Below are positions 8,466-15,650 of a DNA stretch of 64,000 nucleotides, one piece after another (the stretch's first letter is position 1; every line of letters starts with the position of its first letter). The notes below the pieces were generated by a model, which saw only the letters and a list, made by a program, of their open reading frames with translations, had not been told where the DNA came from and searched no databases. Both the position numbers and the translations under genes were made by a program. This DNA comes from Lacimicrobium alkaliphilum (lineage in GTDB: Bacteria > Pseudomonadota > Gammaproteobacteria > Enterobacterales > Alteromonadaceae): the NCBI RefSeq assembly GCF_001466725.1, contig NZ_CP013650.1, forward strand, positions 992,001 through 1,056,000, given 5' to 3'.

Positions 8466-8977
8466 TCCTCTGCTCCTGCCAGTAGTTCTGATAGTTTCTG
8501 CTTTGCCCGGTTTAGCCTTACTGCAACATTACTGTCACTGAGGCCCAGCACCTCGCCGATCTCGGTGTTATTCAAATCTTCCAGCTTTAGCAGTATCACC
8601 TGGCGCAGACTTAAAGGAAGTCGGTTAACCGCGATGATCAGTTTTTGCTGGCGACGGCTATGGATTAAATCGGATTCGGGACTGATATTGTCATCTTCTA
8701 TCTCGTCAGTTAACTCATATTCCGTAGTCCGGCTGTGGCGACGAATATGATCCACCGCAACATTGTGGATCACGCGGTAAATATAAGTGTTCAGCGCACA
8801 CTGACCGCTAAAAGCTGATAAGGAACGCCAGACCGCCAGGGCCATATCCTGGGCCAGTTCATCACGCATAGCCGGACGAGCCTCATAGCCGGACGCGGCC
8901 CTGATAATTCTTGACCAGTATTGCTGGACAGTTTGTTCCCCCTGGCCGCTTTTGTTATCCCTGTTGTTATCTGCCAA
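8462..8977 (-). CDS. ECF-type RNA polymerase sigma factor
   Basis: A 171-residue sigma-70 family protein of ECF size, with region 2 (about residues 18-85, including FSGQCALNTYIYRVIHNVAVDHIRR) and region 4 (about 110-165, including LPLSLRQVILLKLEDLNNTEIGEVLGLSDSNVAVRLNRAK, split helix-turn-helix). An acidic linker (DEIEDDNISPESD) joins them. It is followed without a gap by a membrane protein that may hold it inactive. Divergently, 160 bases away, lies a small membrane-protein gene, and a perfect 40-bp palindrome stands between the two. The regulon is unknown; the divergent gene is the obvious first candidate. Confidence 0.88.
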   Translation of the reverse strand: MADNNRDNKSGQGEQTVQQYWSRIIRAASGYEARPAMRDELAQDMALAVWRSLSAFSGQCALNTYIYRVIHNVAVDHIRRHSRTTEYELTDEIEDDNISPESDLIHSRRQQKLIIAVNRLPLSLRQVILLKLEDLNNTEIGEVLGLSDSNVAVRLNRAKQKLSELLAGAEE

Positions 8978-9035
8978 GTGTCATGACTCCGAAATCCTCA
9001 GCCTGATTTGTCTTTGGCCCTATAGTCGTGTCATC

Positions 9036-9075
9036 ACCACAAAGCTTACAAAAATATTTTTGTAAGCTTTGTGGT
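9036..9075. repeat. Perfect 40-bp palindrome in a divergent promoter region
   Basis: All 20 base pairs around the centre (9055/9056) match. The core AAAAATATTTTT is flanked by CTTAC/GTAAG and ACCACAAAG/CTTTGTGGT. It lies 58 bases upstream of the sigma factor start and 62 bases upstream of the small membrane protein at 9138. It could be an operator for a dimeric or tetrameric regulator, a cruciform, or a bidirectional transcript hairpin. Confidence 0.9.
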
Positions 9076-9137
9076 AATAAGCCGACTGCAATCTGTGAAT
9101 CCCCATTGTGGGGACATCAACAAATGGAGCACGCATT

Positions 9138-9413
9138 ATGTTTAGGCTGAAATCATTTCGTCAACTGAATAAAAAACGCACCCTGACTGTTATCTGGTCT
9201 TTGGTGCTACTTTGCTGGCTGGGCATGGCTGCCGCCTTGTTGCTGTCAGCAGATAAGAATATAACCCTTGCAGTGGTTGCTGTGGTGGCGGTGATCACCG
9301 AAGTGGCATTCTGGTTTACCGCGCTGATACTGGGTGTGGCTATGGTGGATGCCAGAAAAGCCGTAGTCAGTAAGGTTACCGGTTTTTTTAACAAACCGGC
9401 TAAAACAGTTTAA
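9138..9413 (+). CDS. Small two-helix inner-membrane protein
   Basis: A 91-residue protein with a basic N-terminus (FRLKSFRQLNKKR), two membrane helices (about residues 17-35 and 43-65) and a basic tail. The ATG at 9138 was chosen because GGAG stands nine bases upstream; an earlier in-frame codon at 9108 lacks a ribosome site. A small hairpin (TCCCCA/TGGGGA, 9100-9114) lies in the leader. It is divergent from the ECF sigma gene and shares its palindrome-bearing control region, so a link to that stress response is plausible. I do not recognise a named family. Confidence 0.7.
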   Translation: MFRLKSFRQLNKKRTLTVIWSLVLLCWLGMAAALLLSADKNITLAVVAVVAVITEVAFWFTALILGVAMVDARKAVVSKVTGFFNKPAKTV

Positions 9414-9463
9414 TTGCTCGTCATCAACCCTCAGCGCAAGCCAGAGCCGGCAGATATTTAATC

Positions 9464-9486
9464 CAATTACTTATGCGAATTGGTAT
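9464..9486 (+). repeat. ATTGGTAT-type repeat, third related copy
   Basis: AATTACTTATGCG followed by AATTGGTAT, part of the short hairpin CCAATT (9463)/AATTGG (9478). It resembles the copies near 2399 and 6232. Confidence 0.4.
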
Positions 9487-9519
9487 CATACTGTCGGCCA
9501 ATGATGCTTAGGAGAAGTT

Positions 9520-9954
9520 ATGAAAGTCTGTGGTGTTGATTTAAAAGGTAATGAAGCGAATATTTGTTTGTTGTCTCTGATAGACGGGCTGTTTCATGTG
9601 CCTGATTGTCGCAGCCGGAAACTGACGCTGGCCGATACAAGTGCCAAGGGGCTGAAGCATTTTCAGAGTACCTTTGCCAAGCTGGTGGCAGACTACAAGA
9701 TTGAGAAGGTGATCATTCGCCAGCGCCCGGCCAAGGGCAAGTTTGCCGGGGGCGCCATTGGTTTTAAACTGGAAGCGGCCATCGAGCTGATTGATAATCT
9801 GGAGGTGGTGGTGTTCAGCCCGACGGATATCAAAGAGTCTCTGCGCCGCAATCCTCTGGCGGTACCTTTTGCCGAAACCGGTCTTAAACAGTTTCAGGAA
9901 ACGGCTTTTAATACCGCCTATGCCTGGCTGATGAAATCTATCCATACTTCATAG
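9520..9954 (+). CDS. DUF3010 family protein
   Basis: A 144-residue protein beginning MKVCGVDLKGNEANICLL, which matches the DUF3010 family found in Shewanella, Vibrio and relatives. The opening GVDLKGNEA strand and the central KVIIRQRPAKGKFAGG segment suggest an RNase H/actin-like nucleotide-binding fold; the reaction is unknown. AGGAG eight bases upstream supports the ATG. The next gene, acpH, follows by 28 bases on the same strand, so they may share a transcript. Confidence 0.8.
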   Translation: MKVCGVDLKGNEANICLLSLIDGLFHVPDCRSRKLTLADTSAKGLKHFQSTFAKLVADYKIEKVIIRQRPAKGKFAGGAIGFKLEAAIELIDNLEVVVFSPTDIKESLRRNPLAVPFAETGLKQFQETAFNTAYAWLMKSIHTS

Positions 9955-9982
9955 TCAGCCAAATCTGATATAGGCTTGGCGT

Positions 9983-10588
9983 ATGAACTATTTAGCTCAT
10001 CTGTTTCTGGCCAGGCCAAACCCACCATCCCGCATGGGAAATCTGCTCGGAGACTTTTGCAAAGGTGTGGATCTCAGTTGCTATCCACAGCCGGTGTTAG
10101 AAGGGCTGGAAAATCACCGGCTGGTGGATCGCTTTACCGATAGCCATCCTTTGGTAAAGCGGGCTAAGCGCCGTTTCAGCCCTGAGCGCAGACGTTTTGC
10201 CGGAATCGCCATGGATGTGCTGTTTGATCATTTTTTGCTGCGCCACTGGCAGAATTATAGCGACCTGGAGCCGCAGCGCTTTTTTCAGCTCACCTACTCG
10301 CATCTTGATCAGGCCTTACCCGATATGCCACCGCGGATGCAAAAAGTGGTAGCAAGCATGCTTGAACACAACTGGCTGCTGCAATATCAGACGCTGGACG
10401 GAGTGGGCTATGCTTTGGATCGCATTGCCGGTCGGATCCGCTTTGCCAACCGCTTTTGGGGTAGTATTGAAGAAATTGAGGCGCATTACGCTGAATTTGA
10501 GCAGTGTTTTGAGCACTTTTTTCCTGCCCTTATTGAACATATTGATCGGCACGGGCCGGAAAACCATAATCAGGGCGGATTCGTATAG
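9983..10588 (+). CDS. acpH: Acyl carrier protein phosphodiesterase
   Basis: A 201-residue protein opening MNYLAHLFLA and continuing with MGNLLGDFCKG, the signature of AcpH. This enzyme removes the 4'-phosphopantetheine arm from holo-ACP. HD-like metal residues are visible in NHRLVDRFTDSH and in MDVLFDHFL. Length (about 193-200 residues in the family) and start context fit. It belongs to a short run of same-strand genes (DUF3010, acpH, FMN reductase) separated by 28 and 44 bases. Confidence 0.9.
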   Translation: MNYLAHLFLARPNPPSRMGNLLGDFCKGVDLSCYPQPVLEGLENHRLVDRFTDSHPLVKRAKRRFSPERRRFAGIAMDVLFDHFLLRHWQNYSDLEPQRFFQLTYSHLDQALPDMPPRMQKVVASMLEHNWLLQYQTLDGVGYALDRIAGRIRFANRFWGSIEEIEAHYAEFEQCFEHFFPALIEHIDRHGPENHNQGGFV

Positions 10589-10632
10589 AACATTGTTTTT
10601 ATTGACCGATAATCCGGATAACAAAGGAGAGT

Positions 10633-11202
10633 ATGATGCAGTTAAAGCTACAAACAGTGATATGCAGCACCCGGCCCGGGCGGATTGGCCCCCCGGTGGG
10701 GAAGTGGTTCAACGAGTTTGCAGGCCAACACAGCAGTTTTGTCTCTGAGCTGGTGGATATTGCTGATTACAACCTGCCGGTCTATGACGAACCTAATCAT
10801 CCCCGTCAGCAGGATTATCAGAAAGATCATACCAAAGCCTGGTCGGCCAAAATCGAACAGGCAGATGCCTATGTGTTTGTGATCCCCGAGTATAACTTCT
10901 GCCCGCCACCGACGTTTTTTAATGCCCTGAACTTTATTTACAACGAGTGGAATTATAAACCCTGTGGTTTTGTCAGTTACGGCGGTGTTTCTGGCGGATT
11001 GCGTTCTGCGCAACTGGCTAAACAACTGGTTACCGCGGTGAAAATGATGCCGATCCCGGAGGGCGTGCTGGTGCAGATGCCCTGGAATAAAGTGGATGAT
11101 AAGCGTGAGTTTACCGCAGAAGAGCCTCACAAAAACTCTGCCACCGATATGCTTAAAGAGTTGCATCGCTGGGCCGCGGCGTTAAAAGCGATGCGGGAAT
11201 AA
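10633..11202 (+). CDS. NAD(P)H-dependent FMN reductase family protein
   Basis: A 189-residue flavodoxin-fold protein. The FMN phosphate loop is ICSTRPGRIGPPVGKW at about residues 10-25, the flavin-contact motif is IPEYNFCPPPTFFNALN at about 84-100, and YGGVSGGLRSAQ stands at about 116-127. It should transfer electrons from NADPH to a flavin, quinone or metal acceptor. AAGGAGAG stands before a double ATG (10633/10636); either may be used. The family is broad, so the true acceptor is unknown. It is followed in the same frame by a broken transporter-type fragment, which is not part of this protein because a TAA ends it. Confidence 0.87.
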   Translation: MMQLKLQTVICSTRPGRIGPPVGKWFNEFAGQHSSFVSELVDIADYNLPVYDEPNHPRQQDYQKDHTKAWSAKIEQADAYVFVIPEYNFCPPPTFFNALNFIYNEWNYKPCGFVSYGGVSGGLRSAQLAKQLVTAVKMMPIPEGVLVQMPWNKVDDKREFTAEEPHKNSATDMLKELHRWAAALKAMRE

Positions 11203-11223
11203 TCCGCCCGGAGGATAATCCGG

Positions 11224-11574
11224 GGTATTGGTGAGCAGCTGTTGCTGGAAAAGCTGGACCGTCAGATGAATATTTCCAGCAATGTATCCTTGTCAGCCAA
11301 TCTGGAAATGATGGAGAAGGGGCGTATCGAACTGTTCGTCTACGATCAGCGCTCCGCGGGTATCATGATTAATGAGCAGGGGTACCGGGCAGAGGGTTTT
11401 CATGCTGTTTATCATATCCAGGATGCGGTTACCTGCTTTGCTTTCAGTTGCACTATGGACAGGGCTTTGGTTGAGCAGTTCCAGAGTGCTCTGGATAACG
11501 TAGTTAAAACGGATTTCTACCGGCAGCTATTCGACAAGTATTTGCCGGGGCGCTTTCTGCCTGAGTCTGATTAA
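11224..11574 (+). pseudogene. C-terminal remnant of a periplasmic solute-binding protein (SBP_bac_3 type)
   Basis: About 116 codons are open here. The sequence follows the last lobe of amino-acid-type periplasmic binding proteins: a GIGEQLLLEKL strand-helix opening, MMEKGRIELFVYDQRSAGIMI (written in part) around residues 35-55, and the closing pattern FAFSCTMDRALVEQFQSAL then FYRQLFDKYLPG. The N-terminal lobe and signal peptide are absent; upstream is the unrelated FMN reductase. No good start codon or ribosome site exists; TTG at 11242 is the first possible start. It is best read as a decayed gene, though a short cytoplasmic product cannot be ruled out. Confidence 0.65.
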
Positions 11575-11691
11575 TCTGAATCCGATGCCACTATCGCTAG
11601 TAAAAATGCGTCGGTGGCGGAGATTGATACAGCAATTGCCGTGCATTTTTAATCAACCTTTTTTGTTGTAGCCTTTATATTGAGTGAGCTT

Positions 11692-12591
11692 ATGAAGACC
11701 TGCGCGTTTTTATCCATGGACCATATGGGTGATTATTATGTCTATGATGATTTACTGATTGCACCTATGGCGGAGCAGGGCTGGCAGGTTGAAACGCTGT
11801 CCTGGCGGCAAAATGATGTGGATTGGGGCAGGTTTGATGCGGTAATACTGCGCAGTTGCTGGGATTATCAGCAGTATCCGGATGAGTTTCTGGGCGTGCT
11901 GGCTCAGATTAGTCAGCGAACCTTGCTGTTTAACGACCTCGGAATTGTGCGCTGGAATATCAGTAAGGAATATCTCAAAGATCTTAGCGCCGAAGGAGTA
12001 CCTGTTGTTCCCACCCTCTGGCAACAGGAATTTAATGCAGAGCAGGTGGCTAATGCCTTTGCCAGTTTCGACTGTGAAGAGCTGATTATCAAGCCTGTCG
12101 TCAGTGCCAGTGCCGGCCACACCTACCGGCTCAGCGCTTCTGATTATCAGCAAAAACTCAGTGAACTGAAGGCGGTTTTTTCGGGGCGTAAACATATGCT
12201 TCAGCCCTTTATCGATAATGTGCTGGAGGAAGGGGAGTTTTCATTGTTTTACTTTGATAACCGTTTCAGTCACGCCATTCGTAAGGTTCCCAAGCCGGGA
12301 GATTTCAGGGTTCAGGAAGAGCACGGCGGGCAGCTTTTTCTTGTGCAGCCCGACCCGGAGCTGTTGGTGCTGGCAGAGAAATCTCTTAAGGCCATTCCGG
12401 GTAAGACCCTTTACGCCCGGCTGGATTTTATCCGTTATCAACAAAGCTATAGGGTAATGGAGCTCGAACTTATTGAGCCCTCATTGTATTTCAATATGGA
12501 CAGGGATTCTCCTAAGCGCTTTGTTCAGGCTTTGATCAAAAAACTGGCGCCGCAGGCGGATGCCGGTGCCCCTGAGTTACTCTGCAGATGA
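11692..12591 (+). CDS. ATP-grasp family ligase of unknown substrate
   Basis: A 299-residue protein of ATP-grasp layout: an N-terminal alpha/beta domain with AVILRSCWDYQQYPDEF (residues about 48-64), a lysine strand EELIIKPVVSASAGHTYRL at about 129-147, HMLQPFIDNVLEEGEFSLFYF at about 168-188, and a C-terminal magnesium-binding strand VMELELIEPSLYFNMD at about 263-278. These resemble RimK-like and DcsG-like enzymes, which join a carboxylate to an amine through an acyl-phosphate. The ATG at 11692 is preferred over an upstream TTG. It stands alone, with no biosynthetic partners, so the product is unknown. It converges on tspO. Confidence 0.82.
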   Translation: MKTCAFLSMDHMGDYYVYDDLLIAPMAEQGWQVETLSWRQNDVDWGRFDAVILRSCWDYQQYPDEFLGVLAQISQRTLLFNDLGIVRWNISKEYLKDLSAEGVPVVPTLWQQEFNAEQVANAFASFDCEELIIKPVVSASAGHTYRLSASDYQQKLSELKAVFSGRKHMLQPFIDNVLEEGEFSLFYFDNRFSHAIRKVPKPGDFRVQEEHGGQLFLVQPDPELLVLAEKSLKAIPGKTLYARLDFIRYQQSYRVMELELIEPSLYFNMDRDSPKRFVQALIKKLAPQADAGAPELLCR

Positions 12592-12638
12592 ACAGGACTG
12601 TACCCGGAAAAACCTGGGGAAGCTTCTCAGGAGCTGAT

Positions 12639-13130
12639 TCAGAGTAAGCCCGGGTTGGCTTGCCAGAGTGTCCAGTTAAGCAGGGTCGCGAAACTGACCC
12701 AAAGCAGATAAGGCGCAAACAAGGCACCGGCGGTTTTATTGCAGCGCCAGAAGCTGCCCATGGTCAGCAGAATCAGACACCAAAGCAGCAGTATTTCGAT
12801 AAAGGCCAGCGCGCCCATGGACCAGGTGAAAAATAACCAGCTCCACAGGCCGTTAAAAACCAGTTGCAGCGCGTATAAGCCAAGCGCCTGTTTCTTCGCA
12901 GAGTGACTACTACGCCACACCAGCCAGGCGGCAATGGCCATCAGCGTATACAATAATGTCCACACCGGGCCAAATAACCAGGCAGGCGGCGCCCAGGAGG
13001 GCTGGTTCAGTTGCTGATAAAAGGCCGGCGCACTGACCGAGGCGATGCTGCCAATGGCCGCGACGGCATAAGTCACAACCAGAAAAAATATCAGCATCAG
13101 GCTTTGACGTAACAGTGTCGGTTGAGACAT
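12639..13130 (-). CDS. tspO: TspO/MBR family membrane protein
   Basis: A 163-residue protein with five membrane helices and the TspO signature: QPSWAPPAWLFGPVWTLLYTLM (written here as PSWAPPAWLFGPVWTLLY) near residues 43-60, then QLVFNGLWSWLFF near 89-101. TspO binds tetrapyrroles and sterol-like ligands and is tied to stress and light responses in bacteria. The tryptophan-rich pocket residues are kept. A 56-residue DUF6435 gene ends 13 bases upstream on the same strand, so the two probably form an operon. Confidence 0.92.
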   Translation of the reverse strand: MSQPTLLRQSLMLIFFLVVTYAVAAIGSIASVSAPAFYQQLNQPSWAPPAWLFGPVWTLLYTLMAIAAWLVWRSSHSAKKQALGLYALQLVFNGLWSWLFFTWSMGALAFIEILLLWCLILLTMGSFWRCNKTAGALFAPYLLWVSFATLLNWTLWQANPGLL

Positions 13131-13143
13131 TGGTTTCTCCGTT

Positions 13144-13314
13144 TTATTGCTGTTGTTTCTGTTGCAGTTCCTGCCAAAGCTGTTCGGCTTCGCTTGTCAA
13201 CTGAGCATAGCCTCTTATATCGCCACGACGTTGTGCCAGCATTGCCTGTTCAAGTTTGGCATCATATTGCTTACGCAGTTTTTTCGTCGGATCACGCCGG
13301 AACAGTCTGAACAT
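13144..13314 (-). CDS. DUF6435 (Lacal_2735-like) small protein
   Basis: A 56-residue gene. The product begins MFRLFRRDPTKKLRKQYD and continues with AMLAQRRGDIRGYAQLTSEAE, matching the small DUF6435 family, which is helical and charged with a conserved FRRDP-like opening. GTGGAT stands a few bases before the ATG. The protein is probably cytoplasmic and forms a helical hairpin; no function is known. It lies directly upstream of tspO. Confidence 0.78.
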   Translation of the reverse strand: MFRLFRRDPTKKLRKQYDAKLEQAMLAQRRGDIRGYAQLTSEAEQLWQELQQKQQQ

Positions 13315-13626
13315 TGGCTATCCACCCATGAATGAGTTAATAAGTTACTTACGGGCCTTCTGGGAGACGGAGCAATCCGTCAGTGCCGGGTATGTACTGG
13401 CATGCAGAAGTGTTTGTCTATTACGTCGTCAGGAGCGATAAAGACCAAAACGGACTCGCTGTATTAGTTCGGTAGTAATTCAGGGCGCGGTGTTTAGCTG
13501 CAACCTGTTTGGTATTGATATACTTAATCCTGTTGGTATAAGCCAGGTAATTTCAGGAGAACTTGTTTTTCAGGCCTGACAAGGGCAGGGTGTATATAGA
13601 AATGCAAATAATAAGGAGTTCTGAGG
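13315..13626. other. Gene-free interval before the BCCT transporter
   Basis: About 310 bases hold the divergent control region of the DUF6435/tspO pair and the BCCT gene. A possible -10 box (TATACT, 13519-13524) is visible but no convincing -35 partner. An AAGGAG ribosome site lies before the BCCT start. I see no repeat, RNA gene or riboswitch here. Confidence 0.4.
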
Positions 13627-15600
13627 ATGTCGGAGAACACCCCGGCGAAGATTAACCCTAATGTGTTTTATCCTGCAACCGGATTGATTCTGCTGATCCT
13701 GCTGTTCTCGGTTATTTCTCCAGATACCGCTGACGCAACATTTAAAACGGTGCAAGCGGCGATTATTACCAATGGCAGTTGGTTCTATGTGGTTGCGGTG
13801 GCCGTTATCCTGGTCTCTGTACTGTATCTGGGCTTTTCCCGATTCGGCAGTATCAAGCTTGGCCCCGACCATTCGGTACCTGATTATGGCATGGGTACCT
13901 GGTTCGCTATGCTGTTTTCCGCGGGTATGGGGATCGGGCTGATGTTTTTCGGTGTCGCCGAACCGGTTATGCACTTTCTGGCGCCACCAACGGGCGACCC
14001 GGCCACCGTAGATGCGGCCAGGGAAGCCATGAAGATCACCTTCTTTCACTGGGGCCTGCACGCCTGGGCTATCTATGCCATTGTGGCGCTGATTCTGGCA
14101 TTTTTTGCCTATCGTCATGGTCTGCCGCTGACTCTGCGTTCTGCTCTTTATCCGCTTATCGGTGAACGCATTTATGGTCCCATAGGTCATGCTGTGGATG
14201 TGTTTGCGGTAATCGGCACGCTATTTGGTGTGGCCACATCCTTAGGTTACGGGGTGGCACAGGTCAATGCCGGTTTTAACTATCTGTTTGAGATGCCGAT
14301 CAGTACTAACATGCAGATATTGCTGATTATCGGCATTACTGCATTGGCCGTGATCTCGGTCACCACAGGTCTGGATAAAGGGATCCGCCGCTTATCTGAG
14401 CTCAATATGATTCTGGCCGTGGCATTATTGCTCTTTGTTCTGCTGCTTGGCCCGACGGTATTTTTGTTGCAGGCCTTTGTGCAGAATACCGGTTCCTACC
14501 TTTCCGATATTGTCGGCAAAACTTTTAATCTGTTCGCCTATGAAAAAACCGACTGGATAGGCGGCTGGACAGTGTTTTACTGGGGCTGGTGGCTTTCCTG
14601 GGCGCCTTTTGTGGGACTGTTTATCGCCCGGGTGTCCCGGGGGCGTACCATTCGCGAGTTTGTTCTGGGCGTGTTGCTGGTACCCACAGGCTTTACCCTG
14701 ATGTGGATGACCTTTTTTGGTAATTCCGCTATTGAGCTGATCCTCAATCAAGGGGTGACAGAGTTGGGGCAAATGGTGCAAAAAGATGTGTCGATTGCCC
14801 TGTTTGCTTTTCTGGAACAATTTCCGCTCTCCAATATCCTGTCGCTGTTGGCAACCCTGATGGTGATCGTGTTTTTTGTCACCTCGTCAGATTCAGGCTC
14901 CATGGTAGTGGATATGCTTTGTTCCAATGGCCGTGACGATACGGCGCTTTGGCAACGGGTATTCTGGGCCAGTGGCGAGGGCGTGGTGGCTATTGTACTG
15001 TTGCTTGCCGGAGGACTCGGGGCCTTGCAGACCATGGCGATTGCCAGTGCGTTGCCTTTTACCATTGTTTTGCTGATTGCAACTTACGGGCTGATTAAGG
15101 CTCTGCGTGTGGATGTGCAGAAACGCGATGCACTGCAGAACAATTATCTGACCGCCGCTACTATGGGTACCAAAAACTGGCGGGAACGTTTGCAAAATAT
15201 TGTCGATTATCCGAGTAAGGAAGTGGGCAGGCGTTTTATTCAGAAAGTTGCCACACCGGCGTTTGAGGATGTCGCCAGGGAAATGCGGGACAAAGGCTAC
15301 CAAGTGGACGTGACCAAAGAGGATCCCGACCGTCTTGGCTTTAAAGTCATACATGGTGAGGAAATCGATTTTGTCTATGAGATTGTGCTCAGGCCACATG
15401 TACGTCCTGCATTTTTAACTCCTGAGTCTGAGGCCGACCCGGAAAAGATGGCTGAGGATAAACTCTATTTTCGCGCCGAGGTACATCTTGGTGAAGGTGG
15501 CCAGGATTATGATGTATTGGGCTGGTCGCGGGACGCGGTGATTGGTGACATCATCGATCATTATCATAAACATATGCACTTTTTACATGTGCTGAGATAA
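13627..15600 (+). CDS. BCCT family betaine/choline/carnitine transporter with long C-terminal domain
   Basis: A 657-residue protein with twelve membrane helices and BCCT signatures: SAGMGIGLMFFGVAEPVMHF near residues 97-116 and the tryptophan box FYWGWWLSWAPFVGLFIARV near 315-334. It should import a quaternary ammonium compound with sodium or protons, for osmoprotection or as a nutrient. The hydrophilic tail after about residue 500 is some 150 residues long, as in BetT-type proteins, where it senses osmotic stress. No bet catabolic genes are nearby. AAGGAG 9-14 bases upstream supports the ATG. Confidence 0.92.
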   Translation: MSENTPAKINPNVFYPATGLILLILLFSVISPDTADATFKTVQAAIITNGSWFYVVAVAVILVSVLYLGFSRFGSIKLGPDHSVPDYGMGTWFAMLFSAGMGIGLMFFGVAEPVMHFLAPPTGDPATVDAAREAMKITFFHWGLHAWAIYAIVALILAFFAYRHGLPLTLRSALYPLIGERIYGPIGHAVDVFAVIGTLFGVATSLGYGVAQVNAGFNYLFEMPISTNMQILLIIGITALAVISVTTGLDKGIRRLSELNMILAVALLLFVLLLGPTVFLLQAFVQNTGSYLSDIVGKTFNLFAYEKTDWIGGWTVFYWGWWLSWAPFVGLFIARVSRGRTIREFVLGVLLVPTGFTLMWMTFFGNSAIELILNQGVTELGQMVQKDVSIALFAFLEQFPLSNILSLLATLMVIVFFVTSSDSGSMVVDMLCSNGRDDTALWQRVFWASGEGVVAIVLLLAGGLGALQTMAIASALPFTIVLLIATYGLIKALRVDVQKRDALQNNYLTAATMGTKNWRERLQNIVDYPSKEVGRRFIQKVATPAFEDVAREMRDKGYQVDVTKEDPDRLGFKVIHGEEIDFVYEIVLRPHVRPAFLTPESEADPEKMAEDKLYFRAEVHLGEGGQDYDVLGWSRDAVIGDIIDHYHKHMHFLHVLR

Positions 15601-15627
15601 GCCGTGGCCGCTGCAGGTTGCCACGGC
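15601..15627 (+). repeat. Intergenic stem-loop after the BCCT gene
   Basis: GCCGTGGC (15601-15608) pairs with GCCACGGC (15620-15627), starting at the base after the BCCT stop codon. There is no T run, so it is more likely an mRNA-stabilising or partial-termination hairpin between the transporter and the next gene than a full terminator. Confidence 0.55.
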
Positions 15628-15650
15628 TGCTGATGATAAGGAAATAACAG

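Noticed and set aside
13570..14190. Minus-strand frame over the start of the BCCT gene
   Set aside because: Composition is that of an antisense shadow of membrane-helix codons, and the BCCT frame is certain.
15601..15627. Stem-loop after the BCCT gene as a terminator
   Set aside because: The stem is good but no T run follows, so termination is not supported.
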